A stretch of 64,000 nt of DNA. It comes from Streptomyces populi. GTDB taxonomy: Bacteria; Actinomycetota; Actinomycetes; Streptomycetales; Streptomycetaceae. The notes beneath the pieces were generated by a model. The model saw only the letters and a program-made list of their open reading frames with translations, was not told the DNA's origin and did no database searches. This document shows, piece by piece, positions 51,627-58,692 of the stretch. Each line of letters begins with the position of its first letter. Positions within the stretch are counted from its first letter, which is position 1. The DNA lies in the NCBI RefSeq assembly GCF_002911015.1, contig NZ_KZ626856.1, positions 41,522 to 105,521 of the forward strand, given 5' to 3'. Both the position numbers and the translations under genes were made by a program.

Positions 51627-51687
51627 TTGACGCGACACGTCACCGATCCTTAGCGTGTCCACGGATGTGAATCGAATACACGAATAC
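51627..51687 (+). promoter_or_regulatory. Promoter and candidate operator of udh
   Basis: TTGACG (51627-51632) and TAGCGT (51651-51656) are spaced by 18 nt and predict transcription from about 51663. Just downstream CGAATAC occurs twice with an 8-bp period (51673-51679, 51681-51687), a possible repressor site shared by the divergent udh and kdgD genes. Confidence 0.5.
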
Positions 51688-51749
51688 GATCGCTCGGGGA
51701 CTCACCGCCGCCCACCCCGGCACACCGACCCGCACGAAGGAGATCCCGC

Positions 51750-52559
51750 ATGCCGGCTCCCCGCACCGTCCTGCTCACCGGCGCCGCCGGCGGACTCGGC
51801 ACCCTGATGCGGGGGCTGCTGCCGGAGTACGGCTACGAACTGCGCCTGCTCGACATGCTCCCGGTCGAGGGCGAACCGGAGGCGGTCACCGCGGACCTCG
51901 CCGACCGGGCGGCACTGCGCGAGGCGGTGCGGGGTGTCGACGCGATCGTCCACCTCGCGGGCATCTCCCTGGAAGCCTCCTTCGACAAGATCCTCAGGGC
52001 GAACATCGAGGGGACGTACAACCTGTACGAGGCGGCGCGCGAGGAGGGCGTACGGCGCCTCGTCTTCGCCTCCTCCAACCACGCGGTGGGCTTCACCCCG
52101 CGCCCGCAGGGGGACGACCCCCTGATCCCCGTCGACACCCCGCGCCGCCCCGACACCTTCTACGGCCTCTCCAAGTCGTTCGGCGAGGACCTGGCGCAGT
52201 TCTACTGGGACAAGCACGGCCTGGAGACCGTCTCGGTGCGCATCGGGTCCTGCTTCGCGGAACCCACCAGCGTGCGCATGCTCTCCGTGTGGATGAGCCC
52301 CGAGGACGGCGCCCGCCTCTTCCACGCGGCCCTGACCGCGAAGGACGTGGGGCACTCGGTCGTCTACGGCTCGTCCGCCAACACCCGCCTGTGGTGGGAC
52401 CTTTCGTCGGCACGGGCCCTCGGCTACGAACCGCGCGACGACTCCGAGCCGTACGCCGAGAAGCTCATCGCCGAACAGGGGGAACTCGACCCCGGCAACC
52501 CGGACCACGCCCACCTGGGCGGACACTTCACGACCCACCCGCCGCTCTGGCCGCACTGA
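51750..52559 (+). CDS. udh: Uronate dehydrogenase (NAD-dependent epimerase/dehydratase fold)
   Basis: A 269-residue short-chain dehydrogenase. The NAD-binding loop is TGAAGGLG (residues 10-17), followed by VDAIVHLAGISLEASFDKIL, SSNHAVGFTPR and the catalytic YGLSK (Tyr138, Lys142). The SSNHAVGF and WWDLSSARALGY segments match uronate dehydrogenases, which oxidise galacturonate and glucuronate to the aldaro-lactones. It is the first step of the oxidative uronate pathway and lies divergent from kdgD. ATG 51750 has AAGGAG upstream. Confidence 0.93.
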   Translation: MPAPRTVLLTGAAGGLGTLMRGLLPEYGYELRLLDMLPVEGEPEAVTADLADRAALREAVRGVDAIVHLAGISLEASFDKILRANIEGTYNLYEAAREEGVRRLVFASSNHAVGFTPRPQGDDPLIPVDTPRRPDTFYGLSKSFGEDLAQFYWDKHGLETVSVRIGSCFAEPTSVRMLSVWMSPEDGARLFHAALTAKDVGHSVVYGSSANTRLWWDLSSARALGYEPRDDSEPYAEKLIAEQGELDPGNPDHAHLGGHFTTHPPLWPH

Positions 52560-52651
52560 CACAGCGGAGGGAGACGGACCATCGTTCCCCGGAGCCACAT
52601 CTCACCCTTGGGTAAGGGAACGGTAAAGCGCCCCCGCTCGTTACCCCAGTC

Positions 52652-53848
52652 ATGACAGCTATGACCCCCGGCTCGAACATCCCCCTCCCCGTCTCCCGCG
52701 TGACGGTGGACGTCACCGCCCCGGTGCGGCTCGACGTGTCGAGCCTGCTGCTCACCGCCGACGGCAAGGTGCGCTCCGACGCCGATTTCGTCTTCTACAA
52801 CCAGCCCACCGGACCCGGTGTGACCTACCGTTCGGGCGGCGGCACGGCCCCCGACGCGATCACGGTGGACACGGCCGCGGTGCCCCCGGACATCGAGAAG
52901 ATCGTCGTCACGGCGAGCCCCGACGCGGCCGGCCAGTCGTTCCAGGGCATCGAACCCACGGCCACGATCCGCAACGCGGACGACAACACGGTCCTGGCCA
53001 CCTTCACCCCGCCCCGGCTGGGCCCGGAGACGGCCCTGGTGGTCATCGAGGTCTACCTCCGCAACGGCGCCTGGAAGGCCCGCGCCGTCGGCCAGGGCTA
53101 CGCGAACGGCCTGGCGGGCATCGCCACCGACTTCGGCGTGAGCGTGGAGGAACCCGCCCAGCCCGCCCCCGTGGCACAGCCCCCGGCCGCGGACCCCCGC
53201 CTCGCCGCCCCGCAGCCCCCGGCCGCTCCCCCGATGCCGCCCATGCCCCCCGCGCCCCCCGCCGCCACCGGCAAGATCAACCTGGACAAGGGCCGGGTCA
53301 GCCTCCAGAAGAACCAGACGGTGTCCCTGGTCAAGGGCGGCGCCCCGCTCCTGTCCAAGGTCCAGATGGGTCTCGGCTGGGAGCCCGCCTTCCGCGGCAA
53401 GGACATCGACCTGGACGCCTCGGTCATCGCGTACGGTCCGCAGCGCAACCACATCGACAGTTGCTACTTCGGCAAGCTCTCCATCGTGAACGGCGCGATC
53501 AAGCACTCCGGCGACAACCTCACGGGCGAGGGCGGCGGGGACGACGAGGTGATCACCGTCGACCTCGGCCGCCTCCCCCAGGAGGTCACCGGCCTCGTCT
53601 TCACGGTCAACTCCTTCTCCGGCCAGAAGTTCACCGAGGTGGCCAAGGCCTACTGCCGCCTCGTCGACGCCGCCAGCGGCGAGGAACTCGTCCGCTTCGA
53701 CCTCACCGGCGCCGAGGCCCAGACGGGCGTCATGATGGCCAAGCTGATCAAGCAGTTCTCCGGCGAGTGGGAGATGACGGCCATGGGCACCTTCATCAAG
53801 TCCCGCACGGTCCGAGGCATGGTGAAACCGGCAGCGGAAGCCCTCTGA
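52652..53848 (+). CDS. TerD-family protein with two TerD domains
   Basis: A 398-residue cytoplasmic protein. The first TerD-like domain occupies about residues 1-165 (DFVFYNQPTGPGV, VVIEVYLRNGAWKARAVGQGY). A Pro/Ala-rich linker (about 168-205) leads to a full second domain (206-398) with INLDKGRVSLQKNQTVSLVKGG, the acidic calcium-binding loop of DIDLDASVIAYG, and GDNLTGEGGGDDEVITVDL. TerD domains bind calcium and occur in tellurite/stress and developmental systems of Streptomyces; the precise role is unknown. ATG 52652 is the start, with no clear ribosome site. Confidence 0.9.
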   Translation: MTAMTPGSNIPLPVSRVTVDVTAPVRLDVSSLLLTADGKVRSDADFVFYNQPTGPGVTYRSGGGTAPDAITVDTAAVPPDIEKIVVTASPDAAGQSFQGIEPTATIRNADDNTVLATFTPPRLGPETALVVIEVYLRNGAWKARAVGQGYANGLAGIATDFGVSVEEPAQPAPVAQPPAADPRLAAPQPPAAPPMPPMPPAPPAATGKINLDKGRVSLQKNQTVSLVKGGAPLLSKVQMGLGWEPAFRGKDIDLDASVIAYGPQRNHIDSCYFGKLSIVNGAIKHSGDNLTGEGGGDDEVITVDLGRLPQEVTGLVFTVNSFSGQKFTEVAKAYCRLVDAASGEELVRFDLTGAEAQTGVMMAKLIKQFSGEWEMTAMGTFIKSRTVRGMVKPAAEAL

Positions 53849-53919
53849 GCCACCAGGAGTCCCCCCAGCCGGGGGCGAGAACCCGACCCCCAACCGTTTC
53901 TTCGCCCCCGCCGCCCCTA

Positions 53920-54045
53920 CCCTCCCCCAAGGTCTCGGCTTCTCCCCCAGCCTTCGGCCGGGAGGGACCCCCAGACCAGGGGGACCCCCATCGTCCCCAG
54001 GGGCGCTGCCCCCGGACCCCCGCCCCTCGAACGCCGGAGGGGCCG
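53920..54045. repeat. Dispersed Streptomyces-type G/C-rich intergenic repeat
   Basis: Contains CTCCCCCAGCCTTCGGCCGGGAGG, positions 53943-53966, with a small hairpin, followed by GACCCCC blocks and GGGCGCTGCCCCCGG. These resemble short imperfect palindromes widely scattered between Streptomyces genes. No reading frame here looks coding. Confidence 0.55.
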
Positions 54046-54109
54046 AAAATCACGCCGGTGAGGACCTGCACCCAAGCCACCGCTCACCCGCAGCCGGGTA
54101 CGCACGGAA

Positions 54110-54195
54110 GGGGCCGTGCCGGTACATCGATGCCCGTCGCCACCGACGCCCACCCCTCACCCGACGGCGACGGGCCGATGCACCGGCACGGCCCC
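54110..54195. terminator. Long inverted repeat between convergent TerD and TetR genes
   Basis: Arms of about 30 nt (54110-54141 and 54166-54195) pair almost completely. Each arm contains GGGGCCGTGCCGGT or its complement, and GCCCGTCGCC or its complement, with a 24-nt loop. The location fits a bidirectional terminator for the TerD and TetR genes. Confidence 0.7.
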
Positions 54196-54240
54196 GACCC
54201 CCCACCGAACCGCACCCGAGCCCGGCGACACCCCGGAGGG

Positions 54241-54807
54241 CTACGCCCGCAACCCCTCCGTCATCAACGACAGATACCGCCGGATGTGCGCCCCGTCCCC
54301 ACCGCCCAGCTCCGACGCCGAAGCCACCCCGTGCGCCAGCCGCAGCACCTCGATCGGCTCCAGATCCCCCCGCAGGGTCCCCTCCCGCTGAGCCGCCCCG
54401 ACCAGCCGCCCCGCCGCCGCCTTCACGGAGGAACCGCACCGGGCCAGCACCTCGGAGCTCCCGTCCGCCACGGCCGACCCGAGCAGCGCCTTCAGCCCAC
54501 GGACCTGGATCATCCCCGCGGCGAGCTCGTTCAGCCACTCCACGAGGGCCTCCCCCGGCGGCAGCTCCGCCGCGAGTTCGTCCGCGCGCACGGCGATCGC
54601 CTCGATGGCGTCCACGTAGACGGCCTCCAGCAGCGCCTGCCGGGTGGGGAAGTGCCGGTACAGCGTCCCGGACCCCACACCGGCCCGCTTGGCGATGTCG
54701 TCCAGGGACGCGCCCTCCCCGTGTTCGGCGAACGCGACCGCCGCCTCCTCCAGGAGCCGCTCGTAGTTCCGCCGCGCGTCCGCCCGCATCGGCTTGACCT
54801 GGGCCAT
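54241..54807 (-). CDS. TetR-family transcriptional regulator
   Basis: The 188-residue protein starts with a TetR helix-turn-helix (residues about 10-55: RRNYERLLEEAAVAFAEHG, SLDDIAKRAGVGSGTLYRHF). The C-terminal ligand domain is helical, with conserved LAAGMIQVRGLKALLG. It is divergent from an MFS exporter gene and a long palindromic operator lies between them, the standard arrangement for a drug-responsive repressor. ATG 54807 is the start. Confidence 0.92.
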   Translation of the reverse strand: MAQVKPMRADARRNYERLLEEAAVAFAEHGEGASLDDIAKRAGVGSGTLYRHFPTRQALLEAVYVDAIEAIAVRADELAAELPPGEALVEWLNELAAGMIQVRGLKALLGSAVADGSSEVLARCGSSVKAAAGRLVGAAQREGTLRGDLEPIEVLRLAHGVASASELGGGDGAHIRRYLSLMTEGLRA

Positions 54808-54827
54808 TCAGCTACTCCTTGCGAACC

Positions 54828-54874
54828 GGGGACCCTCTCCGTATCTTGGCGAGAGCCAAACGGAGACAGTCCCC
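54828..54874. promoter_or_regulatory. Extended palindromic TetR operator
   Basis: Nested inverted arms: GGGGAC/GTCCCC outermost, CTCCGT/ACGGAG next, and TTGGC-GAGA-GCCAA in the centre (54846-54859). The 47-bp element covers the divergent promoter region between the TetR and MFS genes and could bind two dimers. Confidence 0.75.
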
Positions 54875-54943
54875 GCTTATCTCGGCGGGCAGTCCGCGCT
54901 GCCCACCCGCACCGTACCGGGGACGCCAGACCAGGAGTACTCC

Positions 54944-56392
54944 ATGCCCACGCCGCCCACCGGCACACCGTCAACCACCTTACGTCCGGCCCGACTTGAC
55001 GCAGCCGACCCGACCACGGCCGCCACCCTGCTCGTCATCGTGACCGCCTACCTGATGGTGGGAGTCGACTCCACCGTCGTCAACGTCGCACTGCCGGACA
55101 TCCAGCGGGACCTCGGCTTCACCCCCACCGGCCTGTCCTGGGTCCTCAACACGTACACGCTCGCGTTCGGCGGCCTGCTCCTGCTCGGCGGCCGGATCGG
55201 CGACATCGCGGGCCGCCGTCGCACCCTGACCGCGGGCTCCCTCCTCTTCGCCGCCGCCTCCCTGCTCGGCGGCCTCGCCGCCGAGGGCTCCTGGCTGCTC
55301 GCGGCCCGCGCGCTCCAGGGCGTGGGTGCCGCGCTCATCGCCCCCAGCACCCTCGCCCTCATCACCACCGGTTTCCCCGAGGGCCCCCGCCGCCACCACG
55401 CTCTCGGCGTCTACTCCTCGATGGCCGGGATCGGTGCGTCGGTCGGCCTGGTCCTCGGCGGCATGCTCACCTCGTGGGCGTCCTGGCGCTGGTCCCTGCT
55501 GATCAACGTGCCGATCGGCATCGCGGTCGCCGCCGCCCTCCCCCGCTTCGTCACCGAGACCCCGCGCCACACGGGCCGTTTCGACGCGACCGGCGCCCTC
55601 ACCGGCACAGCGGGCACGGCCTCACTGGTCTACGCGTTCATCCGGGTCTCGGAGGAGGGCTGGAGCGACACCCGGGCGATGACGGCTTTCGGCGCGGCCG
55701 CCGCCCTGCTCACCGGCTTCGTCCTGGTGGAGGCGCGCGCGGAGCAGCCCGTCATGCCGCTGCGCCTCTTCGCGAGCCGCAACCGCGCGGGGGGCTACGC
55801 CGGTGTCCTGCTGCTGCCCGCGGGCATGTTCGGCGTGTTCTACTTCCTCACCCTCGTAGGCCAGCAGGCCCTGGGATACAGCCCGTTGCGCGCCGGTTTC
55901 GCCTTCCTCCCGATGACCTTGCTGATGTTCACGACCGTGCGCCTCGTGCCACGGCTGCTCCAGCGATTCGGCACCAGGCCCGTGCTGCTCACCGGAATGT
56001 CCCTGATCACCCTCGCGGGCGGCTGGCTGTGGCGGCTGGAGCCCGGCGACGGCTACCTCACCGGCCTGCTCGGCCCGCTGCTGGTGATGGGACTGGGCGT
56101 GGGCCTGAGCTTCATGCCGCTGAACGCCACCATTCTCGCGGGCGTCGCACCGCGTGAGGCGGGATCCGCCTCCGGACTGCTCCAGACCCTCCAGTGGCTC
56201 GGCGGCACCCTCGGGCTCTCCGTCCTGGTCACCGTCTTCGGCACGGCGACCCAGCACGCCCACGGCTCACCCGCGGAGATCCTCACCGAGGGCTCGGCCC
56301 GCGCGTTCGGCGCCGGCTCCCTGATCGCCCTGGCCGCACTGGTGCTGTCGGCGTTCGTGATCACGGGCACCGCACGCGAACGCGACGCCTGA
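54944..56392 (+). CDS. MFS transporter (DHA2 family) controlled by TetR
   Basis: A 482-residue membrane protein predicted to have 14 helices. Signatures: VGVDSTVVNVALPDIQRDLG (TM1), WVLNTYTLAFGGLLLLGGRIGDIAGRR (TM2 and the A-loop), LQGVGAALIAPSTLALI, and GLVLGGMLTSWASWRWSLLINVPIG (motif C). It should export toxic compounds. ATG 54944 has AGGAG 8 nt upstream; longer frames read through the operator and are unlikely. It is divergent from its probable repressor gene. Confidence 0.92.
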   Translation: MPTPPTGTPSTTLRPARLDAADPTTAATLLVIVTAYLMVGVDSTVVNVALPDIQRDLGFTPTGLSWVLNTYTLAFGGLLLLGGRIGDIAGRRRTLTAGSLLFAAASLLGGLAAEGSWLLAARALQGVGAALIAPSTLALITTGFPEGPRRHHALGVYSSMAGIGASVGLVLGGMLTSWASWRWSLLINVPIGIAVAAALPRFVTETPRHTGRFDATGALTGTAGTASLVYAFIRVSEEGWSDTRAMTAFGAAAALLTGFVLVEARAEQPVMPLRLFASRNRAGGYAGVLLLPAGMFGVFYFLTLVGQQALGYSPLRAGFAFLPMTLLMFTTVRLVPRLLQRFGTRPVLLTGMSLITLAGGWLWRLEPGDGYLTGLLGPLLVMGLGVGLSFMPLNATILAGVAPREAGSASGLLQTLQWLGGTLGLSVLVTVFGTATQHAHGSPAEILTEGSARAFGAGSLIALAALVLSAFVITGTARERDA

Positions 56393-56458
56393 GAAGACCT
56401 CTCGCCACCCCGGTGCACAAAGCGGCGCGGCCCGTACCGAAGTACGGACCGCGCCCAG

Positions 56459-56552
56459 GACCTCAACCCTCAACCCTCAACACCCAGCACCCAGCACCCA
56501 GCACCCAGCACTGGGCACTCAGCATCGGACATTGGGCACTCGGCACTCGGCC
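56459..56552. repeat. Heptanucleotide tandem repeats
   Basis: CTCAACC occurs in tandem from 56462 (two full copies and a third ending in CTCAACA). It is followed by four exact CACCCAG units (56481-56508) and then degenerate GGGCACT/CGGCACT units. The array fills the gap between the convergent MFS and Ro60 genes. No coding potential. Confidence 0.85.
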
Positions 56553-56553
56553 C

Positions 56554-58143
56554 TCAGTCGGCCTGCACCCACGGCCAGTCCGCGTCCCGCGCCTTCTCCA
56601 GGAGCGGCACCATCCGGAAAGCCGCGTCCGAGAGCCCGCCGAACGTGTGCCGGTTGCCCTTCCCCGAGGGACCGTGGCCCGCGCGGTAGCCGGCGAGGTT
56701 CCACGTGTAGACCGGAACGTGCGCCGGCACCTGCTCGGTCGGGTCGCCGTGCCGGCTGTACGCGGCCTGCTCGTCGGTGACGATGAGGACCCGGTCGTGC
56801 TTCCTGTAGTGCTTGCGGACCGCCTCGGTCGTGTTGGTGCCGCCCAGGTCGCCGAACCGTCCGATGACCTTGAGCACGGACTCGCCCGCACTGAACTTCA
56901 CCTGCCTGCTGGTGGTGCCGAACTCGACGAGATCCGCGTCGGCCGCCCGCAGCGCGAGCGCCGTACCGAAGATCGCCGCCGCGTCGGCCCGGTTGAGCTC
57001 GGAACGCTCCGACATCTGCGAGCAGAACATCGAGCCCGAACGGTCCACGAGCACCAGGGTCCGGCCCGGCAGCGCGGGCACGTTGGCCAGCGAGTGGCCG
57101 AGCGCCTGCTCCAGCGGGTACGACCAGCGCAGCGACGGCGCGTGCTGGTAGGCCGCGAGGTAGCGGAACGGGAACTGCCGCGAGCGCGCGACCTCCGCCG
57201 GGTCGCTGATCTTCGCGGCGACCCGGGCCGCCACCTCGTCGCCGACTCCGGCCTTGTCGAAGTTGCGCAGGTTGCGGACGAGCGCCATGGCGCCCATCGA
57301 CGGGATGACCGCCTCCCAGGCCGCCTTGTCCAGCGGGCCCTGTAGCCAGCCGGCCAGCGCCTCCCAGGTCATTCCGGCGTCCGCCAGGCGCTGCGCCCCC
57401 TGCGCTCCGGTCACGGCCTCGCGCCGCTCGTCCGGCCGCAGCGCCATCAGGTCGCGGTGGGCGGCGAGCACGGGCAGCGACTCGGGGACGACGGCCGTGT
57501 CCGGGTTGTGGCGCCGGTCCAGCGCGTACTGGAACAGGTCGCCCTGCCAGGGCTTGTCCGGGTCCGGCGCCGCGTGCACGAGGTTGAGGATGTCGCCGAA
57601 GCGGTACCCCTTGGACGCGGTGTCGTACTTCAGCAGCGACTTGCCGTTGTAGAGGCGCCGTACGGCGTCGGCGACGCCCCGCTTGACGGGCTTGGGCACG
57701 TTGCGGCCGTACCGGGAGGTCCAGTAGGCGAGCAGCTCGCCCGGCTCGTCCGGACGGCGCAGCACGGAGGCGATGACCTGCCGGTTGGCCGGGCCGTCGG
57801 TGACGCCCGCGTCCAGGCGCGCCTTCACGTACTCGGCGGCGCCCACGAGCGAGGCCGTGCGCAGGTTTCCCTCTCCGCGCAGCCAGCCCAGCAGGCCGGC
57901 GGTCCAGGACGGGTCGGTGACGGCGAGCTCGCGCACGAGCGCGGCGAACCGGTCGTCGCGGGCCTCGCCGGTCTCGTAGAAGGTCTGCTGCGAGACGAAA
58001 TTGGCGACCGCGAGCAGGAAGAGCTCGGAGCGCGCGTCGCGCTCGCGGCCCAGGCCGCCCTGGTGGGTGCGCAGCACCCGGCCGGTGGACGTCACGCGGG
58101 AGGTGGGCTGTGCCTTCGCCGTCTTGTTGTTGAAGCGTGCCAT
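56554..58143 (-). CDS. rsr: Ro60/Rsr-like TROVE-vWA RNA-binding protein
   Basis: A 529-residue orthologue of the Ro60 autoantigen. The TROVE HEAT-repeat ring occupies about residues 25-350 (RDARSELFLLAVANFVSQQTFYE, LRTASLVGAAEYVKARLD, ASKGYRFGDILNLVHAAP, WEAVIPSMGAMALVRNLRNF). A von Willebrand A domain follows with an intact MIDAS, DRSGS at 367-371. Bacterial Rsr binds Y RNAs and, with nucleases such as PNPase, handles misfolded or damaged RNA. ATG 58143 has GGGGGA 7 nt upstream. Three Y-RNA-like genes lie directly upstream on the same strand. Confidence 0.94.
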   Translation of the reverse strand: MARFNNKTAKAQPTSRVTSTGRVLRTHQGGLGRERDARSELFLLAVANFVSQQTFYETGEARDDRFAALVRELAVTDPSWTAGLLGWLRGEGNLRTASLVGAAEYVKARLDAGVTDGPANRQVIASVLRRPDEPGELLAYWTSRYGRNVPKPVKRGVADAVRRLYNGKSLLKYDTASKGYRFGDILNLVHAAPDPDKPWQGDLFQYALDRRHNPDTAVVPESLPVLAAHRDLMALRPDERREAVTGAQGAQRLADAGMTWEALAGWLQGPLDKAAWEAVIPSMGAMALVRNLRNFDKAGVGDEVAARVAAKISDPAEVARSRQFPFRYLAAYQHAPSLRWSYPLEQALGHSLANVPALPGRTLVLVDRSGSMFCSQMSERSELNRADAAAIFGTALALRAADADLVEFGTTSRQVKFSAGESVLKVIGRFGDLGGTNTTEAVRKHYRKHDRVLIVTDEQAAYSRHGDPTEQVPAHVPVYTWNLAGYRAGHGPSGKGNRHTFGGLSDAAFRMVPLLEKARDADWPWVQAD

Positions 58144-58193
58144 GCTGAATTCCCCCGAATTCGGATGAGTTTCGGAGGGAGGCACAGCAAATG

Positions 58194-58342
58194 GAGGGCG
58201 TCCGAGATCCGAATTCGGCAACGGGCTTACGCAGGCGCTCAACCGGATTGAGCTACACCGACCCGAAGTCGGTGACGGGATTTGAACCCGCATCCTCCTG
58301 ATCCCATATGAAGTAACCGTCGCCTGCGCACCGGGCACCCAC
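58194..58342 (-). ncRNA. Y-RNA-like RNA C with tRNA-like module (nearest to rsr)
   Basis: About 145 nt. Terminal stem: GGGTG-c-CCGG at the 5' end pairs with TCGG-a-CGCCC at the 3' end (58331-58340 with 58196-58205). Next comes the shared motif TGCGCAGGCGACGGTTACTTC. An inner 7-8 bp stem (CGCAGGCG/CGCCTGCG, 58321-58328 with 58230-58237) holds a tRNA-like part: T-arm CGGGTTCAAATCCCG, acceptor stem CACCGAC/GTCGGTG closed by a TTCG-type loop (58256-58274), and D-arm GCTC/GAGC (58237-58253). The ends are estimated from pairing. Confidence 0.75.
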
Positions 58343-58349
58343 CATGAGC

Positions 58350-58430
58350 TGCGCCTCCCGAGATCAATTCGGCTGCGGCGTGGATTCTTTGGAAGAGAAG
58401 TAGCCGCAGCCCGCGCACCGGGAGGTGCAT
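58350..58430 (-). ncRNA. Y-RNA-like RNA B, simple hairpin form
   Basis: About 80 nt. Terminal stem CCTCCCG/CGGGAGG (58419-58425 with 58354-58360), extended by a mismatch and two more pairs. It shares with its neighbours the internal GGTGCG on the 5' side and GATCTC on the 3' side. A perfect 9-bp inner stem GGCTGCGGC/GCCGCAGCC (58403-58411 with 58371-58379) closes a 23-nt pyrimidine-rich loop that starts with TACTTC. There is no tRNA-like part. Confidence 0.7.
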
Positions 58431-58437
58431 GAAGTTG

Positions 58438-58587
58438 TGGTGTCCAGAGATCGAGATCGGCGGAACCGACGTAGGTGCTCTACCTTCTGAGCTACACCGG
58501 CGCATAGTACCGGTGGCGGGACTCGAACCCGCGACCGCCCCATTAACAGTGGAAGTAGGTCCTGCCTTCGCACCTGGACGTGCATCA
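58438..58587 (-). ncRNA. Y-RNA-like RNA A with tRNA-like module (first in transcript)
   Basis: About 140 nt. Terminal stem GTCCAG/CTGGAC (58574-58579 with 58442-58447), then GGTGCG on the 5' side and GATCTC on the 3' side as in RNAs B and C. The tRNA-like part contains a T-arm GCGGGTTCGAGTCCCGC (58516-58532), an acceptor stem CACCGG/CCGGTG with a 9-nt loop (58495-58515) and a D-arm GCTCAG/GAGC (58477-58492). A minus-strand -10 hexamer TAAAGT (58592-58587) predicts a start at about 58580, exactly at the terminal stem. Confidence 0.75.
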
Positions 58588-58592
58588 CTTTA
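58587..58592 (-). promoter_or_regulatory. -10 element for the Y-RNA cluster
   Basis: TAAAGT on the minus strand lies 7 nt before the first base of the RNA A terminal stem. A convincing -35 is not visible. Confidence 0.5.
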
Positions 58593-58648
58593 GGAGGCGT
58601 GCCGCGGGCCGGGCGAGCGAATTAATTCCCGCCGGATCCGGGACAGCC

Positions 58649-58672
58649 GGACCGGTTCCGTCGCTCCGGTCC
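58649..58672 (-). terminator. Possible terminator of phoX
   Basis: GGACCGG and CCGGTCC arms (7 bp) around a 10-nt loop, about 20 nt after the phoX stop and before the Y-RNA promoter. Confidence 0.55.
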
Positions 58673-58692
58673 TGCTGCCCCGGGCCGGGGAT

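Larger units (their letters stand above)
53849..54240. other. Gene-free spacer between TerD and TetR genes
   Basis: 392 bp without a credible gene. It holds the dispersed GC-rich repeat at 53920-54045 and the long inverted repeat at 54110-54195. Confidence 0.6.

Noticed and set aside
58256..58540. Two ordinary tRNA genes
   Set aside because: T-arms and D-arms look canonical, but the halves are in the wrong order, there is no normal anticodon stem-loop between D- and T-arm, and both modules sit inside larger hairpins ahead of a Ro60 gene.
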